A DNA stretch of 64,000 nt, from assembly GCA_002897115.2 (NCBI GenBank), contig BCIH01000009.1, positions 229,211 to 293,210 on the forward strand, in the 5' to 3' direction. Made by a program: the position numbers and the translations under genes. The notes under the pieces are model-generated. The model did not search any database, had not been told where the DNA came from, and saw nothing but the letters and a program-made list of their open reading frames with translations. Every line of letters starts with the position of its first letter. Positions within the stretch are counted from its first letter, which is position 1. The stretch comes from Prototheca cutis (Eukaryota; Chlorophyta; Trebouxiophyceae; Chlorellales; Chlorellaceae). Below are positions 44,667 through 58,000 of the stretch, piece by piece.

Positions 44667-45639
44667 ACCGGCATCATTCGTGCATACATCGAGTGCTGTG
44701 ACGGAGAGCCACCATGCTGTTGTACCCTTGCTAGATGGATCGCAAACGTCTCCGGCTGCGCACGCCCTGTTCCAGGGCTTCCCTGTCAGGGCCTGTCACG
44801 ACCACAGAGCATCTTCATCTCGCGTGGGATACCACGACTCAGTGCATTAAAGAGACTGCATTATTCACCCAAGGTGCAAGCGCGACCAGGGGTGCGAAAG
44901 TGACCCCAAAGAGGACACCCATTGGGTTTCACCGGGGTGTTCGTGCTCACACGCTCGCTGTTTCCTCAGAGGCCAGCAGTGAACGAACACCCGATCTGTT
45001 CAAAACTATGTGTTCAGTCAGATTGAAATCCATAAATGTCTTTGGGGAAACACCTCAAGTGCTCCATCTCATCCCTGGTAGACCACATCCAACCCGGGCT
45101 TGGCATTGGGGGTTGCAACCAAAAAGGGACTTTGAGGCCCCGGTTGCAAAATTTTCTCCAGACATCACCCACAGGCACCCCTGAGCAACACTCCAAAATT
45201 AGGGATGCAGCACACTGCATTCAAGACTCGCATTGCAATACTGACATGGGTCTATCGAGAATCAATTTGAGGTGGCATCTCCGGAGTGATTGATTGCCGT
45301 TGAGGGGGAGGCCCGGCCCAACACCCGTCTGACGTGGCAGACCCATTATCGAACGGAACGCTCGGCGAACCAAAACGACGAGCCTACGAGTGTAACAGGC
45401 CTGCACCAAGATTGGGGTTATCAGTAGGAATGATGCAATGATCAGCGTGCGATGGGAACGGCTCAAGATGTCCGTGAGCAGCGCGCAGCTGCCCATAATG
45501 AACTCTGGCTCCGATTGCTCTCGGAGAATCAACACGAGGTAGGGGGCTGGGAGCAGCGGGAGTGCCCGGCATCGCGCGCGATCACTTTGAAATGGTGCAT
45601 GTGAGAGCATACTCGCCGCTGTACCTTGTTCATTGGCAG
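44411..45639. other. Intergenic; no upstream exons of the next gene found
   Basis: I searched this stretch for the missing 5' part of the solenoid gene that begins at 45640 and found no matching coding sequence. The minus-strand frame at 44411..44666 continues element copy 3 by chance. Nothing else is recognised. Confidence 0.5.
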
Positions 45640-48308
45640 GTGAGGGCAGCAGTGGGTGAGCTGGCCAGGATCCGGGCGCACCCGGGCACCCCAGAGGCAG
45701 GGGAGGCCCTGCTCGGAGCCTTGCGCAAGCATGACGCTGACGGACCACTGGCAGAACGGCTATGGAGTATGGCTGCGGGGTGGTGCAGACGCCTGGAACT
45801 GGACAGTAATAACGGTGAGCTGACGGGCCGGTGCCGGTCAGGATCACTTGTGGGCTGCTTTGGAAGCCTGGATCCAGTGTTTTGAGATGGTGCAAGCCTT
45901 CGTGCCATGGACATTGTGTGTGTGGGAAGTTAAATTGCCACTCTGCTCTGGAAGTTGCGCGGAGCCACATGGAAAGTTCCACCTACATCCCTCCCAATCG
46001 ATCCATCCAGGCTCTTCCCTGGAGACCATTGGGAGCATGGCGATACTGGCGCGCGAGGCGCTGCAGTCGCCCCTGCTGCCACGGCTGGAAGGCAGGGCGT
46101 TGGCCGCACTCGTGCAGGCTGCCGGAGCCAGCAGAAGGGGCTGGGCAGCCGGCGAGCTGCTGAGCACACTGACTGCCGCGCTGGGCGGCTGGTGCAATGC
46201 GGCAGGAGACTGCCCGGGACCTCGGCTAGGCCCTGGCGGTGCGGCAGCGGTCGTGCGTGGCGTCCAGGACGCTCTGGGTGTGACCGAGGGCGATCTCGGC
46301 GAAGCTGTTCGGCTGCTAGGGGTGCTGCTGACCACTCTGCGGGGCAGTGCCGATGTTGCCGGCCTGGCAGGGCTCATGGCCGTCGCTGCAGCGGCTGCCA
46401 CTCATGCTGAAAATTTAACTCCGGCGATACAAACTGTGGTGAGCAACGCGGACATGACAGCCGCTCCATTAGCGATGGGGGGCCTTGCTCTGGCGGGCGC
46501 ACGGCGGGGTCAAGCCGGCGGGCCGCTCACGGCGCTGGACGGCATTTCTGCCGCTGCGTTGAGGTCATCAACCCCCGGTGCAGCGGCTGGCGCGGAGGCC
46601 TCTCTGCGTCTGCATGATGCGGGGCTGGCGCCGCCGCCGTGGGCCTTGGCCTGCCTCGTGCGTTTTTTGTTGCAATCGCTCATGAGCACCGGCTCTGTGC
46701 TGCTCGGCAGTGATCATTCTTGCCAGCCATCAGGGCCAGCGGCAGCAGCAGCACCGGTATCGCTGCCGACGCGGGACCCTGGAGCGATGACCCGGGCTGT
46801 GGTGGCACGTCTGCCCACGGCGCTGGTCGGCGCCCCAGCCTTGCGGGGCTGGGTGGTCACCGAGGTCATGGCGGCCGGCCGCTCGGCGTTGATCCAAGCA
46901 ACGGCCGAGCATGACGCGGCTGCTTTGAGCGGTAGTGCGGGTGAGGCAATGAATGCGTCGGCGACCCCTGCCACACTCTCCCCAGCAGCAGGCCAGCCAG
47001 ATCCAAAGATCACGGCACAGCGGCAGCGGCAACAACTGTTCATGGCGGTTGTAGGCCTGTTGAGCGCCACACTGCCAGAGCCCAAGGCCACACCCGCGCT
47101 CGCGGCTGGGGCATTAGGAGCTATCGCCGACCTGCGATTCTGCGCGCTGGGTTTGACCCAGGCGGCCGCGCTTGTCCGGGGTGCGGCCGAGGCCGTCAGC
47201 GCTGACGAAATCGGCGCCAACGCATTCGTCCGGGTCGTGGCTGGCGGCGGCATCGATGCTGACCGACCGGAAGCTCCTGCTGCAGTGATGCCGGGGGCAT
47301 CGTCCCCATTGTGTTTTGTGCCAGGACAACAACAGCAGCAGCTGCTGGTGATGGGGGGCCGCTCGGAGTCGGGCCCCGCTGCCGCGCGGCTGGCGTTCTT
47401 GCTGGCTTTGTTCCCAGCGGCGGTTGCCGCGGCGTCGCCGGCAGCGTTGCAGGGCACAGCTGTGCCTTTTTTGTTGTCATGCACGGAACAAGGGTCGGTC
47501 GCAACAGCGAGGCAGGCGGTGGGAGCCTATGCGGCGGTGGCGGCGGCGCTGCCTGCGCCCGACTACGAGCCGTGGGCCTGGGCCGGCGTGGAGACCGCCG
47601 TGCGCCGCTGCGCCGCCGAGTTGGCCCGGGGCAGTGCTGGTGCGCCAGAGCTGCGAGACGCCGTGATGGAACTGGTGTTCAGGGCGCTGGCGGGCGCGAC
47701 GCCAGCGAGCACCTTTCACCTCTTGCTCGTCGAGCGTCTGCTGGAAGTTTGCCGTCAACAGCTCTCGTGCGTTGGGGCACGGAGATGTGGTTGTTTATTT
47801 TTGTGGCTGTTCGCATGTTTGTTGGAGGGGGGGTGGAGCAGGGAGTGGTTCTTTGCCCTTGGCACAGAGTGACGCATCAGGGTGCAGAGAGGTGGGCGGG
47901 CCCCGGACGCGACTATGATTGACAACCCCCCCGCTCTGCTACTTGACAGAGGTGGCGTGGGAAATGCGGTGCATGCGCCGTCTCCTGCGCCCATTCAAAC
48001 CAGACACCCATTACTAATGCAGAGTGTGCCCTGGGCCTGGAGCACAGCTGCTGCGGGTGGCGCTGGCGGCGCTGGTGGGCTGCGCCTACCCGGCGTTCCA
48101 GCCGGGCCTGGATCGACTTGCCCAATGCCTCCGTTCCCTTGCTGCCCCGGCCCGGACGCCTGCTCTGGAGCAAGTAAAGGACGTGGTCATGCAGTGCGAC
48201 GATGCCTCGAGGCGCCCGGGCCTGGCCAGGGTTCTGCAGACGGTTCTGCGCGAACCGGCCACGAGTCTGACAGCGGCCGCGCACGTGGACGGACCAGGCC
48301 TTACGTAA
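45640..48308 (+). CDS. Large alpha-solenoid-like protein, C-terminal part only
   Basis: Exons 45640..45814, 46011..47766 and 48023..48308 give 738 residues to a stop. The first exon begins after a splice acceptor (TTGGCAG), not at a convincing ATG; an ATG at 45562 would require reading through that acceptor. The protein is strongly Ala, Leu and Gly rich, with repeated amphipathic helices (EALLGALRKHDADGPLAERL, LLPRLEGRALAALVQAAGAS, LLRVALAALVGCAYPAFQPG), typical of HEAT/ARM-like solenoids. There is no catalytic motif. Focadhesin/RST1 is a possible relative because of size class and composition, but this is weak. Either a 5' exon set is missing from the assembly or this is a truncated copy. 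Confidence 0.6.
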
Positions 48309-48612
48309 TGTCTTCATGTCGGTGCCAATGTCGACGCGACGGAATTCCAAGCGCAGGGGGTTTACCTTGACCGCTAAGAAGGTCTAGTAAGAGGAAATTT
48401 AGCAGCGGTCGCAGTAGAGGGAGGGTGCGAGCAGTCGTTGCGGCAATGGCCGGTGGGCGTGCAGCTTCCGCTCTCTCAGGACTTTCAGTTAGGTTCATGG
48501 ACAAATGGGTATCTACCGCGCGTGCTTTGGAATAGCTCGAACGCGGCCCATGGGAAGAATAAAAGACTGGAACGATTGGTAATTGCGGCACAGAAATTCT
48601 GCGTTGTAACTC
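48309..48612. other. Intergenic; promoter region of Ca2+-ATPase 1
   Basis: The 304 bp between the solenoid stop and the ATPase start contain no recognisable element. Confidence 0.5.
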
Positions 48613-51600
48613 ATGAATAGGAACCAGCAGAACGTCGATGTAGAGGCTCTTCGCCCGGAGGGTTCCGAGGGCTCGGCCCCGTTCGGAATCCTCCCTGATG
48701 TCCTCGACTCCCTCAATGAGGTGCGATGGGAGGGATTTACTCTTGTTCCATGGCTTGAAACCGGGCGTAGACGGCTTTGTGGGGATTGACCAGAGTGGTG
48801 TGCGCGGAGTGCGGAACCCCAATGGTGATGGACCAGGTCGAATGGCATTGGGCCCCCAAGCGCAATCCGCGCCGCCAGCTGATCCGCGACCCCCGAGAAC
48901 CCCTTGTTTCAGGAAAAGGACAACGATCTTGTAGCCCGGCTGGGCGGACCATTCGGCCTAGCAGCTGCGCTCGATTCCAAAACCCGGGATGGCGTTGAGC
49001 CTGATACCCTCGAGCTCCGGCGCCAGACGTATGGGGCCAACGTGCACGAGCAGCTCCCTCCGAAGAGTTTCTTCATGCTGTGGTTCCACGCTCTTCGTGT
49101 ACGTCGCTATGTGGTGGTTTGTGATCGCTTTTGGGGGATCGGCATTTGTGTCCGGACGTGGCCCCTGAAAATGTTTGTTGGATGGTTGGCAATGGCATTG
49201 TTGTCGCTTCCGGGAAGATGCCGATTTTTTTTGTCATGTACAACCCGGGGACCGCGGAGCCATGAGACGGCACCTTGTTTGGCGTCGGACACCGCATCCA
49301 CCTACCATTCTGTAAACAAACCTCCTGCAGAACCCCATCCTCATCATCCTCATCATCGCTGCCGTGGTGCGTTGGTATAGTTTGGAAGGAAATTGTATGG
49401 ATTGCTGCCAGGCTAGTCGCATGGGGTGGTCAGTCTACATTTGCTTCAATACTTCGCACCATGTCCCACTGTGCACATACACCCTGCACTTGCTACTTGC
49501 AGATCACGACGGTGATTGGCTCCGCGGTAGAGAGCGCACGTGCCAAGCATGCGTACACTGAGGGCATTGCCATCTGGGTGGCGGTGCTGGTGGTGTCGCT
49601 CACCGAGGCCATCATCGACTGGCAAAAGGAGCGCCAGATGCGCGCACTGCATGCCCGGCGTTTGATGATCGACGTCAAGGTCCGCCGTGGCGGCCAGGAG
49701 CTCACCTGCGCCAACACTGACGTTGTGGTCGGCGATGTGCTTGTGCTGCACACCGGGGACAAAATCGTCGCCGATGGCGTGTGCCTGGAGTCGAACGGTC
49801 TGGTGCTCGACGAGGCTTCGCTGACGGGCGAGGCCGATCCGATGAAAAAGATGCCTGGGGGCGACATCTGGCTGCGGTCCGGGACGCAGGTCACTGAGGG
49901 CTCTGGCAGCATGCTGGTGCTGGCAGTGGGCCCGCACAGCGAGTGGGGCCGGACGCTGGCCCTGGTGCGTGTGGAGGCAGGCCGCACGCCACTGCAGGAC
50001 AAGCTTGCGGTGCTGACCGTTGCCGTTGGCAAGCTGGGCGTGCTGGTGGCCGTGGTGTGTGTCCTGGCGCTGCTCCTGCGCTGGATCATCTTAAACTCAG
50101 GGTTTCCCATGGAGGAGTTTGTCGAGGGGCCTGTGGAGTTTTTCATCATCGGCGTGACGATCATCGTGGTCACGGTGCCCGAGGGCCTGCCCCTGGCCGT
50201 GACCATTTCGCTCGCAACGACGATGAAGGCCATGCTCCGCGACCAGAATTTCGTGCGCAACCTCCAGGCCTGCGAGACCATGGGCGGCGCGACGACCATC
50301 TGCTCCGACAAGACGGGCACCCTGACCCAGAACCGCATGACCGTCGTCGACGGCTGGTTTGGTGGCGTGCGGCGGCAGGGGGCCGGAGGTGGGGTGGCAG
50401 CTGTGCCTGACCGCACCGATCTTCCGCTGGAGCTCACAGGCCCGCTGGCGGACAACATCGCGCTCAACTCTTCAGCCTTCATCGTGGAGGACCCGGCCGA
50501 CGGCAGCCTGGGGTTTGTGGGCAACCGCACCGAGTGCGCGCTGCTCCTGCTCCTTCGCGGCTGGGGGCTGGACTACCGCGGCCGCCGCGAGGCGGGGCAG
50601 TCGGACGTCGAACGCGTCTATGATTTCTCTTCGGCGCGCAAGATGTCCAGCGTGCTCGTACGCCATGCCTCCGGCCCTCGCCTGCTGTGCAAGGGTGCCG
50701 CGGAGATGGTGCTGGGCCGCTGCACCGCCGTCGTCATGGCGGACGGGAAGGTGCATGGACTGGGGGCCGACCGCCGTGCCGAGCTGGAAGCCATGATCAC
50801 AGCCATGGCCAGCCGGGGCCTCCGCACGCTCTGCCTTGGCTATGCGGGTGCGTGGGGGGGGGGGGGGGGGGGGGGGGGCGCCTTTCCGTAGTGATCATGG
50901 CTTCCAGCCAACAATCTGTTGTGCTGTCTGGACCATGCATGCCGGTGCCGTGGCCCACCCCCCGCAACAAGGCACGCATGGACCCATGTACTACACCCCC
51001 CTCTTCAACCCATGCACCTCGTAAGAGCAGCCTACCTACGAACAAGCTCACTGACAATTGCTGCAGATCTTGCGCTGCCAGAGGACGGCGGCAGCGTTCG
51101 GGAGGCGTACGCCGAGCCGCCCGAGCACGACATGACGCTGCTGGCCCTGGTCGGCATCAAGGACCCCGTGCGGGCCGAGGTGCCGGACGCCGTGGCCATC
51201 TGCCAGCGCGCGGGCATCGTGGTGCGCATGGTGACCGGGGACAACATCCACACCGCGTCGCACATCGCGCGCGAGTGCGGCATCTTGACCGAGGGAGGCC
51301 TGGCGATGGAGGGGCCCGAGTTCAGGGCCATGGAGGAGGAGAAGCTCCTGACCTTGCTGCCCCGGCTCCAGGTCCTGGCCCGATCATCGCCCACCGACAA
51401 GCACACGCTGGTCAACCTCCTGAAAAAGATGGGAGAGGTGGTGGCCGTGACTGGCGACGGCACCAATGACGCGCCTGCACTCAAGGAATCAGACGTGGGC
51501 CTGGCCATGGGCATTGCGGGAACAGAAGTGGCAAAAGACGCGGCGGACATTGTCATTCTGGACGACAACTTCCAGTCCATCGAAAAGGCTGTGCTGTGGG

Positions 51601-53308
51601 GCCGATCCGTGCTCACGAATATCCGCAAGTTCCTGCAGTTCCAGCTCACTATTAGTATTGCTGCGCTGACGGTGACGTTTGTGGGTGCCGTCTCCAAGGG
51701 GTACCTGGCCCTCAACGTCCTGCAGCTCCTCTGGGTCAACATGGTCATGAACTCCTGTACCGTCATCGGTGAGTTACTTGCTTAGTTGATCAGTGGGAGG
51801 GAATAGAAGGGAGGTAACTGGCCTGTTGGATGCTGATGGAGGATAACGTGTACCTTGCAAGTGATTCGCCCTCACACACAGTTCATTAGGGTCCCTGGCA
51901 CTTAAGCTGACCTCCCCCCATAAATTACTACACCCCCACCATAACACGCCAAAACTGCAGCTTTTGCGACGGCAAAACCTGACAAGGAGCTCATGGATGC
52001 GCAGCCCGTGGGCCGGACGGCGGGCCTGGTGAACAAGCAGATGGGGCGGACCATACTAACCCATGCTGTGTACCAGGTGTTTTGGCTGCTGCTGCTGTTT
52101 TTCGGCCTTCCTGCATGCTTTCCGGCATTTGCGGTGCCCAGCCAGTGCTCCTACTTCCAGGCCAACAGCAGCCTGTGCTGCATTGCGGGTGACACAGCCT
52201 GCCTGAGCACTTCCGGCGGGATCTACCTTCCGGGCGAGCCGCCGATATGTGCCATGGACCTCTCGGGGGACTGCACCATCACCAGCCCCACCTCGGAGGC
52301 CTACTGCGAGGGCAGCGCCGACGGCTGCGATCGCTACTGGCTCATGCAGCACTCGTTTGAGGAAGTTGATGATGAATTCGTGGATGCCGAGGTGGATGCC
52401 ATCGAGATGACCACGAGCATGGTGTTCAACACATTCATCATGATGCAGGTGAGGGCAGTGGGGGTTGGGTTGGGGGACAGAGAGACGAGGCTTGGTGCTA
52501 GCCCCCGTTGACACGACCAGACCCCCCCCACTCCCCCACAATGCAGGTCTTCAATTTCATCAACTGCCGCAAGCTGGGGAACGAGTACAATGTGCTGTCC
52601 AACCTGCGAAACAACAAGCTTGCTCCCGTGGTGCTGATCATCATCATCGGCTTCCAGGTGTGCGGTTGATTGGCACTGGGGCCATGGGCTCCTCTCTCTC
52701 TTGCTACCTGAGACTTGGGCTCTGCTCGTGTGCCCAGAGGGGCCGCTGCCATGCATCGAACTCTTTTCGACCACCAATTTCCCATGTCCAACCCCAAAAC
52801 ACAGGTTATCATTATGTTTTTCCTGGGGGGCATCTTTAAGGTTGTGCGGCAGTCTGGGCTGCAGTGGGGCGTGTCCATCGCGATTGGTTCGGGTGAGCTG
52901 GTGGTCGCGGTGCTTCTCAAGGCTGTGGTGCGGCGCTGGTTCCCGCCGCACGAGCCAACCGAGGAGGAGCTCCGGGCGCAGCGGGCCGTGGTGCCCGACC
53001 CCAAGAAGATGTACCGTCGACACTGGTGGCAGTGGCTGCGCCCGCCGCCACCCAAGCATGTGCGGGTGGTCTGGCAGCGGGAAGCGCGCGAGGCGCGGCG
53101 GGGCCGCGGCGCCCGGCGCAGCAGCCAGGTGGCACTGCGCCTATTCAAGCGCGACTCGCCGCAGAGCCCCTGCGATGCCACCGCCACACACAAGGCCACC
53201 GTGACGCCCGCCCGCCGCACCTCGGCGCACCTGTACCGTCCCTCGGGCTCGACGTCCAAGCAGTCCTCTGCCTCCACTTCCAAGCCCTCCCCCGGCCCCC
53301 CCGTCTGA
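48613..53308 (+). CDS. Type IIB (PMCA/ACA) calcium-transporting P-type ATPase, copy 1
   Basis: PMCA-type pumps export Ca2+ with ATP. Exons 48613..48720, 48913..49098, 49331..49366, 49503..50847, 51067..51768, 51961..52448, 52547..52657 and 52805..53308 give 1159 residues, all GT-AG. Landmarks: [29 protein letters not shown] in the A domain, [13 protein letters not shown] in M4, [14 protein letters not shown] with the phosphorylated Asp near 378, [11 protein letters not shown], and [21 protein letters not shown]6 reads [20 protein letters not shown]: the Ca2+-ligand Asp of the family (N-x-x-x-D) is Asn 787. A Cys-rich lumenal loop follows. The long basic C-tail ([20 protein letters not shown], then Arg/Ser rich) could bind calmodulin, by analogy only. 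An unequal partner lies just downstream. Confidence 0.93.
50854..50878. repeat. 25-base poly-G tract in Ca2+-ATPase 1 intron 4
   Basis: The homopolymer begins six bases into the intron (after GTGCGT), so it sits right at the donor side. Confidence 0.95.
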
Positions 53309-54151
53309 GGCATGGCCGGGCACAAGTGGGGCCACCAGCGCCCTTCCCCACTCTCCCCAACAACAACAGCAGCGACAAAGCAGCACTGCCTTGTAGAACC
53401 AAAACATTCATCATGCGCTCCGACCGCAAGCCTTGCTCCTAGCATCACACACGCACACGCATCCCACGCGCAGTTTCTTTCAAACACTGATGATGGCTTT
53501 TGTAGGGCCCTGGTTACACCATAGCTGGGACCCGCTCTCTCTCACGTTCATTCATGGATTCCTTTTCATGAAATCTCTCTCCTTCCCCCACTACGAGCAT
53601 GAGCTGAGATGCAGATGTTGCCATTTCCATTCTTCCTCAACACAACCGCATGGTCCAGCAATGCCCTGATCTGGCCTGTGTTGTCAACTTGTAAGCTGTG
53701 TTATTCCAAGTGTGTTTGGGACGGATTTTCAAGAAGTGACTGTAGCGAAAAAACGGCGTTGCTCTCAGCAGGACGGATTTCCCAGCCGCATGCCACCGGA
53801 TGGCTTCTTGGCAGCTGCCACGAAACCCTGATGCAACTGGAGCTGTCAGTTTCCACGTGCGGCATATGCGGATGCGCGGAGGGAAAAGCGCGTTCCAGCG
53901 CCTGATCGCGGCCTCCCAGGCGATCATGCAGCAGACACGGCACTCACTGCTATATACCTGTGCCCAGTACTTTTAAATACCATATTTTTGGGTTTCTGAT
54001 GGGTGGGAAGTGATGGTGTCTCCTGACAGATGCGCTTCGCATCGGTGTTCGAGGCGGGCGTGTCGGTGCGGCGGGTGGCTGGCCTGAGCCCCTCCTGACC
54101 GCTCACGGGGCTCTCACGGCTGTCTCACACATCATACCACATTTAAATTGG
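53309..54151. other. Intergenic between the tandem ATPases; no gene seen
   Basis: The 843 bp hold the 3' UTR of copy 1 and the promoter of copy 2. No coding frame of note. Confidence 0.55.
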
Positions 54152-55028
54152 ATGATGGAGCGGTTGATCGGAGGCGGTTCGGCTGTGGAGGTGGATGTGG
54201 AGACGCTACGACCAGGACATGCCACGGCCCAGGGGCCCTTTGACATCTCCTGCGAGGCCCTGTTCGCCTTGAATGAGGTGCGCGGATGGCACCTATGGGA
54301 TTCATGGGTGTTTTGAGCTGTTCAAGTGTGCTGTTGAAAGAGAGGGTGTGGGTTGTGGCAACCGGTGGGGAGTACGTGGGCCCAATTGGTGCTGGTGCTA
54401 AGAACCCTAGCGACGTCACGGTCCCCCCCCACCGCAGAACAAGTCTGACGAGAAATTGGGCCAGGCAGGTGGCCTGGCCGGCGTTGCATCGGCTCTTCGA
54501 ACCGATTTACATGCTGGAGTGAGTACACATGGCCCCGTCAGTCTGGAGACCCGACGGAACGTCTTTGGCGCCAACGTCTTCCCTCAAGTCCCGCCCAAGT
54601 CGTTCCTCAGGCTTTGGCTGGCCGTCCTCAAGGCAAGCACTGGGTGGTTGCAGGCTGGGATGCCCTTTTGATGTCAAACAGTTAAAAGCGTGTGTTGACT
54701 GGGTCCTCCTTGGCGGGCTTGCCACTCGGTTGGGCGTGCCGCGTTTCTGCCTCTGGGATAACGCACTCTGGGACGAGACACATTGTTGTACCAGACTTGC
54801 GATGTCCCCATGTCCCCTGTTGCAGGATCCAACACTGATCATGCTGATGGCCGCAGCGCTGGTGAGTCTGTGTGTTTGTGGGGGAGTTCACCTCGGGGGG
54901 GGTTGTCTCGGGGGGGCCTTCAATGTTTTTTTTTGTTGGGCCTGTTGCATGCATGCATGTCCCTGTGTGCATGCTTGCTTGTCCTTTCCCCATTCTTTGC
55001 ATCTGCGCTCTCCATGTCCNACCCCCCC

Positions 55029-55060
<32 letters not shown>

Positions 55061-58000
55061 CCACCACCACCACACACACACAAAAAGGTGTCAACAATTA
55101 TTGGAACGGCAGTCAAGTCTGAGCGGGAGAACAATGCGTACACCGAGGGCATTGCCATCTGGGTGGCGGTGCTGGTGGTGTCGCTGGTGGGTGCCGGCAA
55201 CGACTGGCAAAAGGACCGGCAGTTTCAAAAGCTCAACAGCCAAAAAGACGCAATCGAGATCAAGCTCATCCGCGACGGCGTGCACTGCACGTGCTTGAAT
55301 ACCGAGGTCGTGGTCGGTGACATCCTGATCCTGGATACCGGGGACAAGATCGTGGCCGACGGCCACGCGATCGAGAGTCACGGTGTCGTGGTGGACGAGG
55401 CTTCTCTCACGGGCGAGGCGGAGCCCATTAAAAAGGGTCTGCGTGACCCGTGGCTGCGGTCCGGGACGCAGGTCACCGAGGGCTCTGGCAGCATGCTGGT
55501 GCTGGCGGTGGGCCCGCACAGCGACTGGGGCCGGACGATGAGCCTGGTACAAACCGAAAGCGAGGAGACCCCCCTGCAGGAGAAGCTTGGCGTGCTGGCC
55601 ACTGCGATCGGCAAGCTGGGCCTGGTGGTCGCGGTGATCTGTTTTTTCGTGCTGCTCATCCGCTGGATGGTCGAGAATGGCGGGTTTCCGATTTCAAAAT
55701 TCGCGGAGGGCCCACTGGAGTTCTTCATCTTTGCCGTCACCATCGTCGTGGTGGCGGTGCCCGAAGGCCTGCCCTTGGCCGTGACCATTTCCCTGGCCTA
55801 CTCCATGGGCAAGATGCTACGGGACAACAACTTTGTCCGGGTGCTGGCGGCATGTGAGACCATGGGCGGTGCAACGGCTATTTGCTCCGACAAGACAGGC
55901 ACGCTGACCGAGAACCGCATGACCGTCGTCGATGGCTGGTTTGCCGGGTCCACCGCGCCGCCAGGCGGCCTGCCGACGCTCGCACACCTCCCAGACCATG
56001 TGGTGGAGTCGCTGACGCGCAACATCGCATTGAACTCCAAGGCTTTCCTCGTCGCGTCCGAGCATGGCGGCGTGGACTTTGTGGGCAACCGCACCGAGTG
56101 TGCGCTGCTCATGCTCCTGCGTGGTTGGGGCCTGGACTATGCCGCGCTGCGGGAGCGCGATGAATCTTCCGTGCTCAAGATCTACAACTTTTCGTCGGAT
56201 CGCAAGATGTCCAGTGTGCTGGTTGGCGATGGCGGGGCCGTGTGCCTGCTGTGCAAGGGCGCCGCAGAAATGGTGCTGAGCCGCTGCATCGCGATAGCGG
56301 CTGCCGACGGCAAGACGGTGCCAATGAGTGACGATCTGCGGGCCAAGCTCGACCGCACCGTCACCAGCATGGCATCCCGCGGCCTTCGTACGCTCTGTCT
56401 TGCCACGGCAGGTGAGCTGGAGATGGCAGCTATGGCAAGGCTTTTTTTTAAATTGTTTTTGGATTTGAATGTATCAACTGTCCAGATACTATTGATGATG
56501 ATGATGGTTGGCTCTGGTATGGAGCCCCCCCCCCCCCCCCCCCCCCACACCAAAACCAGCTGTACTCACCAGCATAGTCGATGCCCTGGGCGCGAGTGTT
56601 GTCCATGAACGACTGGCCCGTTGCCACTGCCCACTCTGCAGGGGGGGCCCATGCAGTGCAAGCCCCGCCCCCCCCCCCAACACACACACACAAGCAAGCA
56701 ACATGCAGTGACGGAGCTTGCACCTGGTGGCTGCGAGGACGATTACCCGACAGAGCCGCCTGAACGTGACATGGCGCTTCTGGCCATCGTAGGAATCAAG
56801 GACCCCGTGCGGCCCGAGGTGCCGGACGCCGTGGCCATCTGCCAGCGCGCGGGCATCGTGGTGCGCATGGTGACCGGGGACAACATCCACACCGCGTCGC
56901 ACATCGCGCGCGAGTGCGGCATCTTGACCGAGGGAGGCCTGGCGATGGAGGGGCCCGAGTTCAGGGCCATGTCTGACGAGGAGCGGCTAGAGGTGCTGCC
57001 CCGGCTCCAGGTCCTGGCCCGGTCATCGCCCAAAGACAAGCACACGCTGGTCAACCTCCTGAAAAAGCTGGGAGAGGTGGTGGCCGTGACTGGCGATGGC
57101 ACCAATGACGCACCTGCACTCAAGGAATCAGACGTGGGCCTGGCCATGGGCATTGCGGGAACAGAAGTGGCCAAGGAAGCGGCGGACATTGTCATTCTGG
57201 ACGACAACTTCTCATCCATCGTCAAGTCTGTTCTGTGGGGCCGATCGGTGTTTGCTAACATCCGCAAGTTCCTGCAGTTCCAGTTGACGGTGAATCTCGT
57301 GGCCTTGACCGTGGCATTCATCTCTGCGGTCAGCGTGGGCGAGCAGCCGCTGAATGTTCTCCAGCTCCTCTGGGTTAACTTGATCATGGACAGCCTGGCT
57401 GCTCTAGCTCTAGCCACCGAGGACCCGAGGCCCGAGCTGCTGGAGCACAAACCCCACGGCCGGAACGAGCCGCTGATCAACCGGTGCATGGCCAAGCACA
57501 TTGTTGTGCAGGGCCTCTACCAAGTCTTCTGGCTCTTCCTCATTTTTTACGGCATGCCCGCGCAGCTCAGCGCCTTTCACGTGCCCACACACTGCGAGTA
57601 CTACCAGGCCTCCACGACCTTGTGCTGCCCGGATGGCAGTGCCGAATGCCTGCAGTCGGCGGGAGGCCCGTACCTGCCGGGTGAGACACCCGTCTGCACC
57701 ACCTACCCAGACGGAAGCTGCACCATCACCGAACCAACGCAGACCGAGTACTGCAGCGGGCAGGAGGTCGACTGCGAGCGCTACACCACCATGGAAGCCG
57801 CGTACAACACCGCAGGTGTGCAGGTTGTTTTTTTTTTGAACATTTTCGGGATATCGTGCTGTCTTTTGGCAGCGGGGTGAAGGCGTTGTGTTGGAAGGGA
57901 GAAAACCAAGGAAGAGTGCCAAGCACGGTCTTGCCACCGTACCTGGTCCCCAGACCCCAAGGCCCCCACCCACATGTCGCAGAGGACGACTATAGCAGTG

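Noticed and set aside
45221..45982. 253-codon minus-strand open frame
   Set aside because: It overlaps the first exons of the solenoid part on the other strand, has no recognised domain and no supporting splice pattern.
49503..57815. The two Ca2+-ATPase genes as one gene duplicated by assembly error
   Set aside because: They differ throughout in both coding and intron sequence, and in exon number, so they are true paralogues.
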